NCBI GenBank assembly: GCA_020002185.1
Contig: CM034533.1
Location: 36,568,024-36,632,023, forward strand
Source: Paraescarpia echinospica
Lineage: Eukaryota > Annelida > Polychaeta > Sabellida > Siboglinidae
Length of the DNA: 64,000 nt
Direction: 5' to 3'
Shown here: positions 33,236 to 44,473 of the stretch, in pieces
How positions within the stretch are numbered: position 1 is the stretch's first letter
Layout of the letters: each line of letters starts with the position of its first letter
Notes under the pieces: generated by a model
What the model saw: the letters and a program-made list of their open reading frames with translations, nothing else
Database searches by the model: none
What the model was told of the DNA's origin: nothing
Position numbers and translations under genes: made by a program

Positions 33236-34470
33236 TTCATTGTCCACCTAACAAGATTGCCACACAGAGAATTAACTCTAGATGGCAGGTGGACAAGGAA
33301 GCCTTTTGGCTTATTGAGAGCCTACCCTTTTTATCCAACCCTTCTGCATCCTGCCCTTCTGAGGTGTGTCGATTGTATGTTTACACATATTCATGCAGCA
33401 AACACCCACACAATCAGCAGATAATCTGTTTTATTCATTTACAGTCCTTTGTGAAAAGTAGAACATTCTTATACCTAATCTACACTCCTTCTTTACTAAT
33501 ATAACTTCATGTCCTCTAGTACTTCTATCCTTCCTAACTGGAAAAAAAGTATTTCTATCAATATTTTCATAACCATTCAATATTTTAAACACTTCTATCT
33601 CATCTCCTCTCAATCTCCTGGACTCTAGTGTTGTTAAACCATGTTCTTTTAGGTGTATTTCATAACTAAGATCCCTCAGTTTTTGTATCACTTTAATCGC
33701 TCTCCTCTGTACTCTTTGTAGCATATCTATGTCCTTCTTGCAATATGGCCTCCCCGCTTGTATACAATATTCTAATCGAGGTCTAACTACTGTTTTGTAC
33801 AATTTATCTTTTTTTTCCTTATACATTATATTTCACCTAATTAATCCAAGGATTTGATTTCCCTTTGTAGCTGCAATTCCGCACTACTTAGAAACCTTCA
33901 TCTCAGCACTAGTGGTTAACCCAAAGTCCTTTTCTTTTACAGTTGTACTTAATACAGTACCCCCCATTTATATTGTACATCTTCGTTCCCATGTCCTGTG
34001 TGGAGGCATATACATTAAAAAAAATTGAACCACATTTGCCCCTTTCCAGACCATTTGATCAACCTGTCAAGATCATCTTGTAAATGCTGTCTATCTACAT
34101 AACGTTTAATCCTTCTGAACACTTTTGTATCATCCGAAAATGTCAACACCTTTCTTGTTATATCATCGTCCAAATCGTTGATATATATTAATAATATAAT
34201 ATAGGTCCCAGTACTGATTCCAGTGGTACCCCACTCAAAACTGATTTCCAGTTTGAATCCTCCCCATCAACTACTATCCGTTGTCTTCTGTCAATCAGCC
34301 ATTTTTTATCCAGTTAATTATACCATTTCCTATGCCATGGACCTATAGTTTAAGTTGTAATCGTTGATGTGGCACTTTGTCGAAAGCTTTCTGAAAATCT
34401 AATACATGATATGTACTGGTGATGTCTCCCACATATAAATATATGGAGTATCTTGAAACGACCCTATTGT
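33236..34470 (-). mobile_element. CR1-like LINE fragment
   Basis: A diverged second copy of the LINE at 61745-64000. The frame at 33431-33826 reads YKTVVRPRLEYCIQAGRPY and VQRRAIKVIQKLRDLSYEIH, the C-terminal region of a CR1-type polymerase. Remnants with GKGNEDV-like and ADDTK-related regions continue to about 34450 with frameshifts. Confidence 0.8.
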
Positions 34471-36128
34471 GGGGGTAGTATATTAATTCCTAAACGTTTG
34501 GTGCTCCAGGTTCAAGCTGTAAGATGAAAACTACCCACATGCATAATATGCAAGCTTGATTCTAAGTCAATGTTATGTCTCAGGTGGTTTTCACATGCCT
34601 GTTGTCATTAGATGTAAATTCTAAGTGCACACTAATAGCAGCCAGTGACCCAACTGACATGAAAGCAATTAGTTAGGTTCAGGCAATTGTTTGCACAATC
34701 TCAAATCTCCAGCCAGGGACAGTGAGTGACTGAGCTGGGTGAACTGTGAATGTCCAGTGGGTGATAAGGCACATCAGGGCTGGGTTAAAAAAGTGAAAGT
34801 GAACACAATCCAGCTATACAGTATTTAACTTAAATTCTCATATTGTACATTCAAGTTTTAGATAAGTTTGTACCATGTCATTGTGCTTTATTAGCTTGCT
34901 TGGCCTGTTACAGACATTAGTTCCAGTTAGCCTCTTTAGCGGATAATGTGTTCTTTTTGTCTTAAAATTAATCGTCAGGTGAGTTCAAGTTGATTTCTAA
35001 TTTAATTGAAGTTAGTTTAAATTGAATGTTAATTAAATGAGTTATTTGTTAATTTTATTTTATTGAAAAACATTGGGAGGTTAATTTAATTTATTTGACC
35101 TGATAAACGTATGATATTAATTAATTTAACTGGAAAATATCTGAGATGATGTATTTTAAATAATTTTCAAAGTTAGTTTCCCATGCCTGCTTTCAATATT
35201 CTTTGATGTTTCCTGCACTAAATAAGTTTAGGTATGCAAGCATGCCAAATTGTTTTATGTAAAGGAATCTTCATAGTATATTGAGTTACTTTGTTGTAAT
35301 AAAAGTGATTGATCATAGAACAATATTTTATACTCGGTATTTAATTATTGTGTTGTTATATTTTATAAATACCATAATGTGGCGTCTTGGCATCCATATT
35401 GTTTAACAAATAAGATAATTATACGTTCAATCGAACACCATCTCGACTTCTCTTGGAAGTATTCAGCCACGCTGTGATTAATGCGTGAAGACTATTCGTA
35501 CACAAATATCCACCACTGTCTGTAGCCAGGTACTCAGTCATACAGCTGAGTGAACTGAAGCAATGCAGAGTAAATGAACTTTCCCAAAATTTGATACCGC
35601 CGCATAGGATTCGAACCTGCTTCCTCTCAGCCACAGTTATGGTGTGTTCACAATGATGGTGAGCATCATTTGAGAGACAATTAGGCCTTACCATTAATTG
35701 TAATTTAGGATATATTAAGACAATAAATTCCTGCCAATTTGAAAAAACCCAGCAAATGTGCCAATCCTCCACATGTTGCTATATACACAGAGACACAAGT
35801 CTGTTTCCTGGCATATTCCTACATGACATTTGCTATGTTATATATTTGAAGTTTTTCGCAATGCTGGTTACATAAAACGTCCCTCATTGATGTAGGGATG
35901 AAAACTTCACATGATACACACTAATTGCCAGCTCGCTTACAATAACATTGAGCATGTTATCACATTACCAAGTACCAAGTAGGTTTTTATAAAGTATTAT
36001 ACTTCACAGAATTAGCAAAGGAAAATTGTGACCTGTATCTATGTATGTTATTAAGGGATGCTATGTTTTCAGATGAGTGTATTACTTATGTAAGGAAATG
36101 TTAACATTAATGTGTATCTGTATTCCAG
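34471..36128. other. No gene recognised
   Basis: AT-rich stretch. At 35425-35490 a sequence resembles 7375-7440, a probable dispersed repeat. No exon supporting the terminal exon at 36129 was found. Confidence 0.4.
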
Positions 36129-36227
36129 TATGCAAAGGCCATCAGCGTTGGAGTACCACCTCACAAGATACGCCAGCGCCATGTCGATGCTTTCAGAAAG
36201 GCAGTATTAGCAGAGTTCCTGCAATAA
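36129..36227 (+). CDS. Isolated terminal-exon candidate, unrecognised
   Basis: Acceptor CTGTATTCCAG ends at 36128 and a 32-codon frame follows (VGVPPHKIRQRHVDAFRKAV in its middle) to a TAA at 36225-36227 that overlaps an AATAAA. Its base composition is much richer in GC than its surroundings. It lies within the block inserted in the gypsy LTR, so it could be a host-gene piece carried there or part of an unrecognised transposon. Confidence 0.35.
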   Translation, partial: YAKAISVGVPPHKIRQRHVDAFRKAVLAEFLQ

Positions 36228-36579
36228 AGAATGGCACATGCAGTCACTGAATATATACTTTAGTTTGTCATCTTACTATTTTAATCACACCTCATCCTAT
36301 TATGTGATGGCTCTTAGTGTAATTTATTATTTAAATGAGTTTATTCATTATATATGTATATATGAAACATCACAGTATTATACAAAGGGCTAGTTTTGAT
36401 CTGTGTAAATAAATAATTTTTTTGCATTTTATATTTCATTTAATAATACTATTTGTATAATTATACACGTTGACATGATAAATGTTTACTTATGTAAATC
36501 GTGAATGCATGACCCGTTTCCATAAATGTATTATTAAAGAATTGTTGAGTTACTCAGAGTTTCGTTGGGAAAAACACCT

Positions 36580-37260
36580 GTTTGGAAATGATGACCCCAA
36601 GATCCCCACCCTCCGTACGAATGTTGAAGTGCCTCAATGGGACTTCTAGACTGCACACAAAATGTCAGCCCCATATTTCCAAAACTGATGGTGGTAAGTG
36701 CTATTTGAAAATTGTGACCCCCAGACCGCCATTCCGGACAAATTTAGAAAAAAACATAAAACTACGAATTATCCCAATGGGTACGCTAGATCGCATAAAA
36801 ATGTCTGCCCCATACAGGCATGACTGGTCCAGATAAGTGCCATTTTAAAATTGTGACCCCACATTTAGAATTTTTTTTAAATATCTAGATCCCAATGGGC
36901 TTGATAGATCAAACACAAAAGTTCAACTCCATACATGACAAGATGACAGAGATAAGTGCATTTTAAAATTGTGACCTCCCCCGAGGCCCCCACCACCTGG
37001 ATGAATTTCGAAAAAAAACCTATGTACAAACTACCCCAATGGACACCCTAGATCACACCAAAAATTTCAGCTTCATATATTTCAAATTAACAGAGATATG
37101 TGTCATTTATAAATTGTTACCCCCCAAGATTCCCACCCCCGACGAATTTAAAAAAATATAAATCTACGAACCACCCCCATTGGGCCTGCTAGATTATACA
37201 CAACATTTCAGCTTCATACATGCCAAACTGACGGAGATAAGGATGTGTCATGTCATTTAA
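36580..37260. repeat. Degenerate tandem repeat, about 120-145 bp unit
   Basis: The block AAATTGTGACCCCC...CCCAATGGG...AGATC...TTCAGCCCCATA recurs about six times (TTGTGAC-type starts near 36580, 36710, 36850, 36967 and 37110). Confidence 0.75.
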
Positions 37261-37540
37261 AATGCGGATATTTGTGTTTACCACAAAACCAGCTGTGCAT
37301 ATAAACAGCGCTGAAAACTGCAGCTCTGTGTCACGAAGTCGTAAGATACACAACGTCAACGCTCTGAGACAATGACATCAAAATAAAACACTTTTTTTGT
37401 AAATAACTACAAGTTATGCTAATTATGAGGTTTTGTTATGTATACTAACAATTACAAAAGTAACCGTATCATTAACGTAAACTATAATATAATTGGATCA
37501 CACATTCTTTCGGCAAACACCGTGTTAAGCTGGCCAAAAA

Positions 37541-37737
37541 TAGGCGCTAACCTTTGACATGTACTGTGTGTACGCAAAACGGAACCGGAACTTACTCTCA
37601 GACCGGAACCTCCTTCCAGACCATACAGCTGCGGGCCGAAAGTAGGCGCTAACCTTTGACATGTACAATCGCATGCGCACTACGCAAAACGGAACCGGAA
37701 CTTACTCTCAGACCGGAACCTCCTTCCAAACCAGTAC
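37541..37737. repeat. Tandem duplication, about 102-bp unit
   Basis: TAGGCGCTAACCTTTGACAT occurs at 37541 and 37643, each followed by CGCAAAACGGAACCGGAACT and a CAGACCGGAACCTCCTTCCA block. The second unit abuts the resumed 5' LTR. Confidence 0.8.
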
Positions 37738-37856
37738 ACCGGGATGCGGAACTCACTTCCGCCCAGATGCACCACGATGTTGACATGAGTAATTAAACAG
37801 TTATGTTACAATACACGTTGTCAGATTATTATAGAGTACCGTAGAGTACCATTCCA
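37738..37856 (+). repeat. Gypsy-1 5' LTR, last about 119 bp
   Basis: From about CCGGG(A/G)TGCGGAACTC to ACCATTCCA it matches 42653-42770 almost perfectly. The preceding sequence does not match the 3' LTR. Confidence 0.85.
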
Positions 37857-38009
37857 TGGTGGCAGCCGGCAACGAACCCTATAGATACAAGCAGCACTCT
37901 TTCGTCGGAGATCGACCGAGAAATGAGACTTTGAACGACAACGACGCACGTCTGAGTCTGAATCAATGCTGTCAGCGAACTGCAAAGTGAATTTTCTTAC
38001 ATTTCGATT

Positions 38010-38915
38010 ATGGGAGACCTTTCAGGCATTGAACCTCCGCGCATGAACTGGTCGGCAGCAGAATTGTCAAATGCTTATTATGAGTTTCGTCAGTATTGCG
38101 AGTTGATATTCAATGGCCCTCTAGCAAAGAAAGATGAGGCCACACGGGTGGCGTACGTGTTATTATGGGTCGGCCAGGAAGGCCTACGCATGTATAATAC
38201 GTGGAATATCTCGGAAGATAACAAAGGGAAGCTAGATGTGTTGTGGAATGGCTTCAAAAACACTATTGAGCCTAAAACAAACTTCCGACTAAATCGCTTC
38301 CACCTCCAGAAATATAGGCAAGCGACTGGCGAGAGCATAGACGAATTTATGACGCGGTGCAAGCTACAGGCAAAAAAGTGTCAATTCAGGGACACCAGAG
38401 AGACTGACGAGCGGCTGATAGAGCAGTTGATCGTGGGCATCAGACACCCGAAGGTACAGGAGATGCTGTTGGGGCGCGATGCGGCCTTGACCCTCGATAG
38501 TGCGATGGACACCGCGATGACTTATGAGGCGACGGTGGCAAACATGCAGATGTTCAATGACGGAGCGACCGTCCACCACGTCCACCAGCAGCGTCACTTA
38601 CGACAACAGCAATACTCAGACAGCCGTCAGACGTCAGCCTGCAAGTATTGCGGGAGGAGACACCCCATCGGTCGTGACAGCTGCCCAGCTTACGGCAGTA
38701 AGTGTGTGGCGTGCGGCCGAGCCAATCACTGGAAGGCGGTCTGCACGGCCAACGACGCGAGACGCGGTAGAGCGGATGCACGCTCCAGACCGACACGTCG
38801 TCACGACACTCCGGCTAGAAGGTCAACGTCGAGAAGGAGACCAGCAGGTCGAGGTGACAACCCGACCACAATCGACAACGTGCGCAGCAGATCAACGAAC
38901 CTTTCGAGACTTTAG
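38010..38915 (+). CDS. gag: Gypsy-1 Gag
   Basis: An uninterrupted 301-codon frame with a capsid-like helical part (residues 20-170) and two zinc-knuckle-like motifs near 213-250: an irregular CKYCGRRHPIG motif and a better CVACGRANHWKAVC (CX2CX4HX4C). The C-terminus is rich in Arg and Ser. Gag packages the element's RNA. It lies about 150 bp after the 5' LTR. Pol follows in another frame. Confidence 0.85.
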   Translation: MGDLSGIEPPRMNWSAAELSNAYYEFRQYCELIFNGPLAKKDEATRVAYVLLWVGQEGLRMYNTWNISEDNKGKLDVLWNGFKNTIEPKTNFRLNRFHLQKYRQATGESIDEFMTRCKLQAKKCQFRDTRETDERLIEQLIVGIRHPKVQEMLLGRDAALTLDSAMDTAMTYEATVANMQMFNDGATVHHVHQQRHLRQQQYSDSRQTSACKYCGRRHPIGRDSCPAYGSKCVACGRANHWKAVCTANDARRGRADARSRPTRRHDTPARRSTSRRRPAGRGDNPTTIDNVRSRSTNLSRL

Positions 38916-41892
38916 TTTTTGACTCGATACACGCACAGAAGGACACACGCAACGAAGCCTTCGCGTCCCTTGACATCGTGATGAAGAAAAGGCCAGCGAA
39001 GTCGGCACAGGGGCGCAGGGAAACGTTCTCCCTCTCCGGCTATACAGACGAATGTACCCCGGAAACCTGGACGCTGAAAGCTACCCCATGCCCACCTGTC
39101 TTCGAGCGAATTCCACAGTACTGACCGCGTACAACGGCGAGCGCATCCCGCAACACGGGACGATGACACTGCGATGTGCGCACAACCAGAAGAGCTGCGA
39201 GGTGGAGTTTTATGTCGCCGACACGCCTGGCCCAATCATCATGGGGCTGCCATCGTGTCGATCGCTGGAACTCATGACGATGCACTGCGAGGTCACTCGT
39301 AAATCACCCGATGACGTCATCAGATCGAAGGAAGACCTGCTGAGAAGTTACCCGGACCGATTCCAGGGAATTGGAAAGTTCAGCGGTGACTTTCACATCA
39401 CTCTTGACCCCAACGTAACCCCTGTCATCCATGCGCCAAGACGATGCGCGATACACCTGAAAGACGAGGTGCAACGAGAGATAAACGGCATGCTGGAACT
39501 CGGAGTCATTGAGAAGGTGACACAGCCTACGGATTGGGTCTCCAGTATAGTATACAGCAGGAAGTAAAACGGACGATTACGCATCTGCCTAGACCCGAAG
39601 GACTTGAACAAGGCCGTCAAACGTTCTCACTACCACACATCGACGCTAGACGAAATCACGCACAAGTTGGCCGGCTCAGTGACATTTTCGAAGCTAGATG
39701 TACGACACGGATACTGGTCGGTACAGTTGATTGAAGAGTCGAGGCGTCTCACGACCTTCAACAGCCCCTTCGGCCGGTACTGCTTCAAGAGGTTGCCGTT
39801 CAGACTCAACTTGAGCCAGGACGTATTCCAAGAACGGATGGACTACATCCTCGAGCAATGCCTTGGGACGATCGGCATCGCCGATGACGTCGGCGTCTTC
39901 GGGAAGACAGCAGGGGAACGCGATGAGAACCTGCACCACCTGATGAGAACGGCTAGACAGCACGGGTTAGTCTTCAACATGGCGAAGTGCGAGATAAAGC
40001 GGCCGAGTATGAGGTTCTTCGGACTGGTGTTCGACGCACGAGGTGTCCACCCAGACCCAGAGAGGATCTCCGACATCCAAAGGATGAAGATACCAGAGAA
40101 CGTCATACAGCTACAAGAGTTCCTCGGCATCGCGACCTATATGTCACCGTTCACACCCAACTTGTGCAAGCACACAGCACCACTACGCGACCTGGTGAAG
40201 AAAGACGCAGACTTTGTGTGGACGCAGTCACACAACGCGACCTTCGAGAAGACGAAGACGCTAATCTTTCGTCAGATCACCCTCAGCTACTTCGACCCGG
40301 ACGCAGAGAGCGTGATTCATGTCGACGCTTCGAGCCGAGGGTTGGGTGCAGTCCTCTTACAAGGAGGAAAGCCGATTGCGTTCGCGAGTAAGTCGCTCAG
40401 CGGCTGTGAACAGAGGTACGCGAACATTGAGCGAGAGATGCCAGCAGTCGTCTTCGGATGTGAAAGGTTCCACACTTATGTGTTCGGGAAGGCTTTCACC
40501 ATCGAGTCCGACCACAAACCACTCGAGATGATACACTTGAAGAACTTGGCGGCAGCTCCGCAGCGCTTCCAACGGATGCTCTTGAGAGTACAGCCGTACG
40601 CGATCAAGATCAAGTACAGGCCGGGCAATGATATGTTATTAGCCGATGCACTGTCCCGCCAGCCGTGCGACAACGATGTGCAGATACAGCTAGATGTGCA
40701 ACTCCATCCGGGGCCAGTTCTCCACATCGCGACTGGAGACGATGCGCCTAGAGACACAGCAAGACCCCGAGTTGACAGACCTACAGTCGGTGATCGTCAA
40801 AGGATGGCCCGACAGGAGGAACCAAGTACCTTCGAATCTCCGGAAGTACTAGGCGTTCCGAGATGAGCTGTCAGTTGCAGATGGAATCACCTCTAAAGGT
40901 GAATGTGTGGTGGTGCCCAAGACGGTACAACCTGGTATACTCAAGAAACTGCACGCGGCACACCAGGGGGTCGAGAAGACTCGCCTACGAGTTCGCACAT
41001 GCGTGTACTGGGGCACGATGAACACTGACATCGAGATCATGGTGAACAAGTGCGGAGCGTGCCAAGAGATGCAACGAGTACAGATGGCTGAACCACTGTT
41101 ACAACACGACGTGCCAACACGTCCATGGTAGACAGTGGGCACCGACCTTTTCTCCATCGGAACACGCAACTACCTGATAGTGACCGACTACTACTCAAAG
41201 TTCTCGTTTGTGAGGAAGGTAGAGGGAGCAGTGACAAGTCACGCAGTCATTGACCTGACTAAGGAGACCTTCAGTGAATACGGGCCACCGGACACCGTCA
41301 TCAGCAACAACGGCCAGCAGTACAGCAGTAACGAGTACCGCCAGTTCACCAGGGAATGGGCATTCAACCGTATCACATCAAGCCCCAATTTCCCCAATCG
41401 AAAGGGTTCGCAGAGACAGATCCAAACGGTGAAGCGGACGTTGAAGTTAACACTCGCACCGATCGAGACGATGTGCGGCAGCGACTGCTAGAGCGACAAC
41501 AAGACCAGAAGCTCTACCACGAGTCGCGAGGTACACGCCAGCTGGCAGACCTAAGACCAGAGCAGCATGTACGAGTTCGCGACCACGTCACTGGCTCATG
41601 GCAGACAGTCATCGTCAAAGTGGTGCGTAACGAACCGAGATCATACGACGTACTACGCCCCAACGGGGGCACTGTGAGACGAAACCGACGCCACATTCGC
41701 ACGACAGGTGAGCGTTACTACTTCCTGAGCGACCACGAGGACGGACCAGCAGTCGATCAACCCATCCGTCAAGACCCCGTACCGGAAGAGAGTGCGGACG
41801 CCACACCCGAGGTCGTCCCATCAGCGCCAGAACCCATCTACCGGACGAGGTCGGGGAGAAGTATGCGACCACCCCGCAGGCTTGAGCTCTAG
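38916..41892 (+). pseudogene. pol: Gypsy-1 Pol (protease, RT, RNase H, integrase), degraded
   Basis: Protease: near 39001-39015 the expected D-T-G triad reads GTGAQGN, so the catalytic Asp is lost; PGPIIMGLPS follows. RT: the frame is cut by TAA at 39565-39567, then FSKLDVRHGYW and GIADDVGVFG (the xDD catalytic motif) are clear. RNase H: HVDASSRGLGAVLL and TIESDHKPLEM. Integrase: HHCC-type finger (HAAHQGV...CGACQ, 40950-41065), then GTDLF, with SNNGQQY where SDNGxQY is expected. TAG at 41129-41131 and a shift near 41390 break it. The C-terminal part (41356-41892) contains SYDVLRPNGGTVRRNRRHIR. Several stops and shifts make it non-functional. Confidence 0.85.
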
Positions 41893-42108
41893 ATATTCTT
41901 GAACGTTTCATAGAGACAGATACACTGTTATAATATTTAGACACTCTCACACATCATAATTAGAAATGCGCGCACATGTAGATTGACACGTTACCACGAG
42001 ACATCACGTCTTCTTTTGACATTTTATTTCCTACTTAGCAGTTAGCTTTGTAGACAATTTGTATGCATAGTACTATCGTTAGACGTCACTTCATTGAAAG
42101 AAGGGGGA

Positions 42109-42770
42109 TGTGATAGTATCGCCATCTGGCGTATTAAGTTCCACCAGTTAAGGTTAAATAGTTCATCACTATACATATAGATGGCATGGCATTGTTCTAG
42201 AAAGATATGTTAGGGGTTAGGACACTGTTAGACTTCCTGCTTGGTTACAGACGAAAAAGAATGCAGTATATTTTTGAGAAATGACTTTTTACAATATTCA
42301 CTTGCTCTGACATAATTTGAGAAGTCAGATTTCTAGATGTGATTGTAGAAGCTGTTGACAGTAAAATGGTGTCTTTTTAGCTGATTTTACTAAGCAGAAG
42401 GGTATCTGGCAGCAATTTGGCCAGTTGACACTTTAGCCGGATTACTGCCTGCATCCATTTGTAAATATTGACGGGTGTCATACATACAGGCATTTTGCAA
42501 GATTTTGACTAAACTCGACCAGCATGTCAACGAGATGATAACAATAGCAGGTGAGAAGTTTAAGAAACTTCATAGGTCACGTTTTCTTATAATCACACAA
42601 AACATTAACATGGTCGCCAATGGGAAAACTGACAGTATGCTGACCCCGTTAGCCGGGGTGCGGAACTCACTTCCGCCCAGATGCACCACGATGTTGACAT
42701 GAGTAATTAAACAGTTATGTTGCAATACACGTTGTCAGATTATTATAGAGTACCGTAGAGTACCATTCCA
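42109..42770 (+). repeat. Gypsy-1 3' LTR, 662 bp
   Basis: It starts TGTGATAG after a polypurine tract and ends ATTCCA, followed by the target duplication ATTAC. Short open frames inside are incidental. Confidence 0.85.
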
Positions 42771-42775
42771 ATTAC

Positions 42776-44473
42776 TAATTCGTAAGTACGAATTACTAAT
42801 TCGTATGTGCGAATTACTAATTCGTAAGTACAAATTACTAATCCGCAAGTACGAATTACTACCACACACTATTCCGCGGATGAATAGAAGAGCGGCCATA
42901 AAAAAACAAGGTATGAAAGACTTCGCGTGAAGTGGTACTGCCTTGTATTTGGGTATGGACCGTGGCAAAGTACATCAATCGGTTTCTCCATTACAAAGCC
43001 TATAAACGTTTAATGTTAGCGTGGGGATGGCCTGCCTAAACTTTCAACAGGTATCGGGCGTCGGTGTCACGTGTAATAAATACCGCCTTTTGGGGGGTCG
43101 TAATTACCTAGACAGTAGCACATAAATTTGATCGTTAGAATAGATAACTACATAATAACGACCGAAGAGATATACATAATTTATAGGTAACCATAAGTAG
43201 ATGCGACACCGGCTGTCTACGCCAGCGACAAGTTTTTGTGGTACGTGATATGGACTATCATTTCATAGTAAGTGCAGATATGCCCTGGAGGTACGGTTTT
43301 AAATTTTCGGCAGGGATCAGAGGGGCTGATAAGCTATGCGCAGACCAAGAACCTGATTCTCAGGAAGAGGGAACTATTGGCATGTTGTCGATTATGATTG
43401 CACTTGCTTATCGGTGTCGTGCGAAAAGTATGCCCCCTAGGAAATACAACCTATTTGACTAATCCAATGCATGCGTGGGTATCCGCTGCCTGTAGCAACT
43501 CATTTTCGCCTTTATGTTTAGCAATATGTTTATTAACCATGCACAATGCATTCGCATTGCATATTCAACTGCAGAACATGTAAATTATGATGCATGCTGT
43601 GTTTCAATTCGAATCTAATGGCATTTTTCTATGTTCTAATTCGAGCGTTGCGCACTGTGCCTGTGTATAACAGTTTTGCTAATAATGATAACGGCAAAAC
43701 TGAAGTAAAGCGAATACCCGCGCATGCGCAGATACACCAAGGGATATCATTTCACGGGGGTGATTTTATGCACGACACCGATTCTAGTCCGCTGCGCTTT
43801 GACGTTTGTCTCGAGCATTGACTTAGAATGCAACGTTTGTTAGGGGGTTTAACTTTGCACTTGTTCATCTTTTTCTAAACTGTTCTTGTTCTCATTGCCC
43901 TTATGCGTATCCTATAGTTACTATCTACGGTTTGAAACTGCCTCCTCAATTTTATTTTTTGCCCATCTCATTTCAAATTCCTTTAGCAAACACACACCTA
44001 CCTAGTTATCCACTATGACATGTTAGTTCGTTTGCACAACGTTTGGTGTGTGGTTTTGGTGAAATAATCAAACAAACTATGACATTGTTGTCATTTTATT
44101 GGTCAAGATGGGATGCGGTTGGGTAAATTGTGATTTGTTATTTGTATTACAATTGTTGAGATTCACGGAAAAGTGTTCACAATATCTTATGTTTTATAAG
44201 TGAAGGAAAATAAACAGTAAAATAATACTATGTGTAAATTGTTGTAATGTTATGCTTGGTATGTTCGAAACTTCGGAGAATAGACGCACACAAACGAAGA
44301 TGCAGGTACAAATCCAATTCCAACAGTATTGTTCTGGTATTGTGTCAGTATTCACACTCACCCCGGTGCATTCATCACTGTCCTGGTACATGCATCACTA
44401 CATAGTTACACTAATCACTAAAGTGGTGCACTAATCGCTATACTGGTACTTTCATCATGTCAACAAGTTCACA
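42776..44473. other. IS3EU-like element, non-coding part
   Basis: It starts with AATTCGTAAGTACG-type tandem units (42776-42875). The rest has only short open frames without family resemblance. It lies 3' of the transposase gene. Confidence 0.5.

Larger units (their letters stand above)
28988..42770 (+). mobile_element. Ty3/gypsy retrotransposon 1 with split 5' LTR
   Basis: The 3' LTR is 42109-42770. The 5' LTR begins at 28988 with the same TGTGATAGTATCGCC start and ends at 37856 with the same GTACCATTCCA end. ATTAC flanks both outer edges (28983-28987 and 42771-42775). Between 29047 and 37737 the 5' LTR holds about 8.7 kb of unrelated repeats in place of about 485 bp of LTR. Gag and degraded pol lie at 38010-41892. 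A primer-binding site candidate (TGGTGGCAGCCGGCAACG) starts at 37857 and a purine-rich tract (GAAAGAAGGGGGATG) precedes the 3' LTR. Confidence 0.8.
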
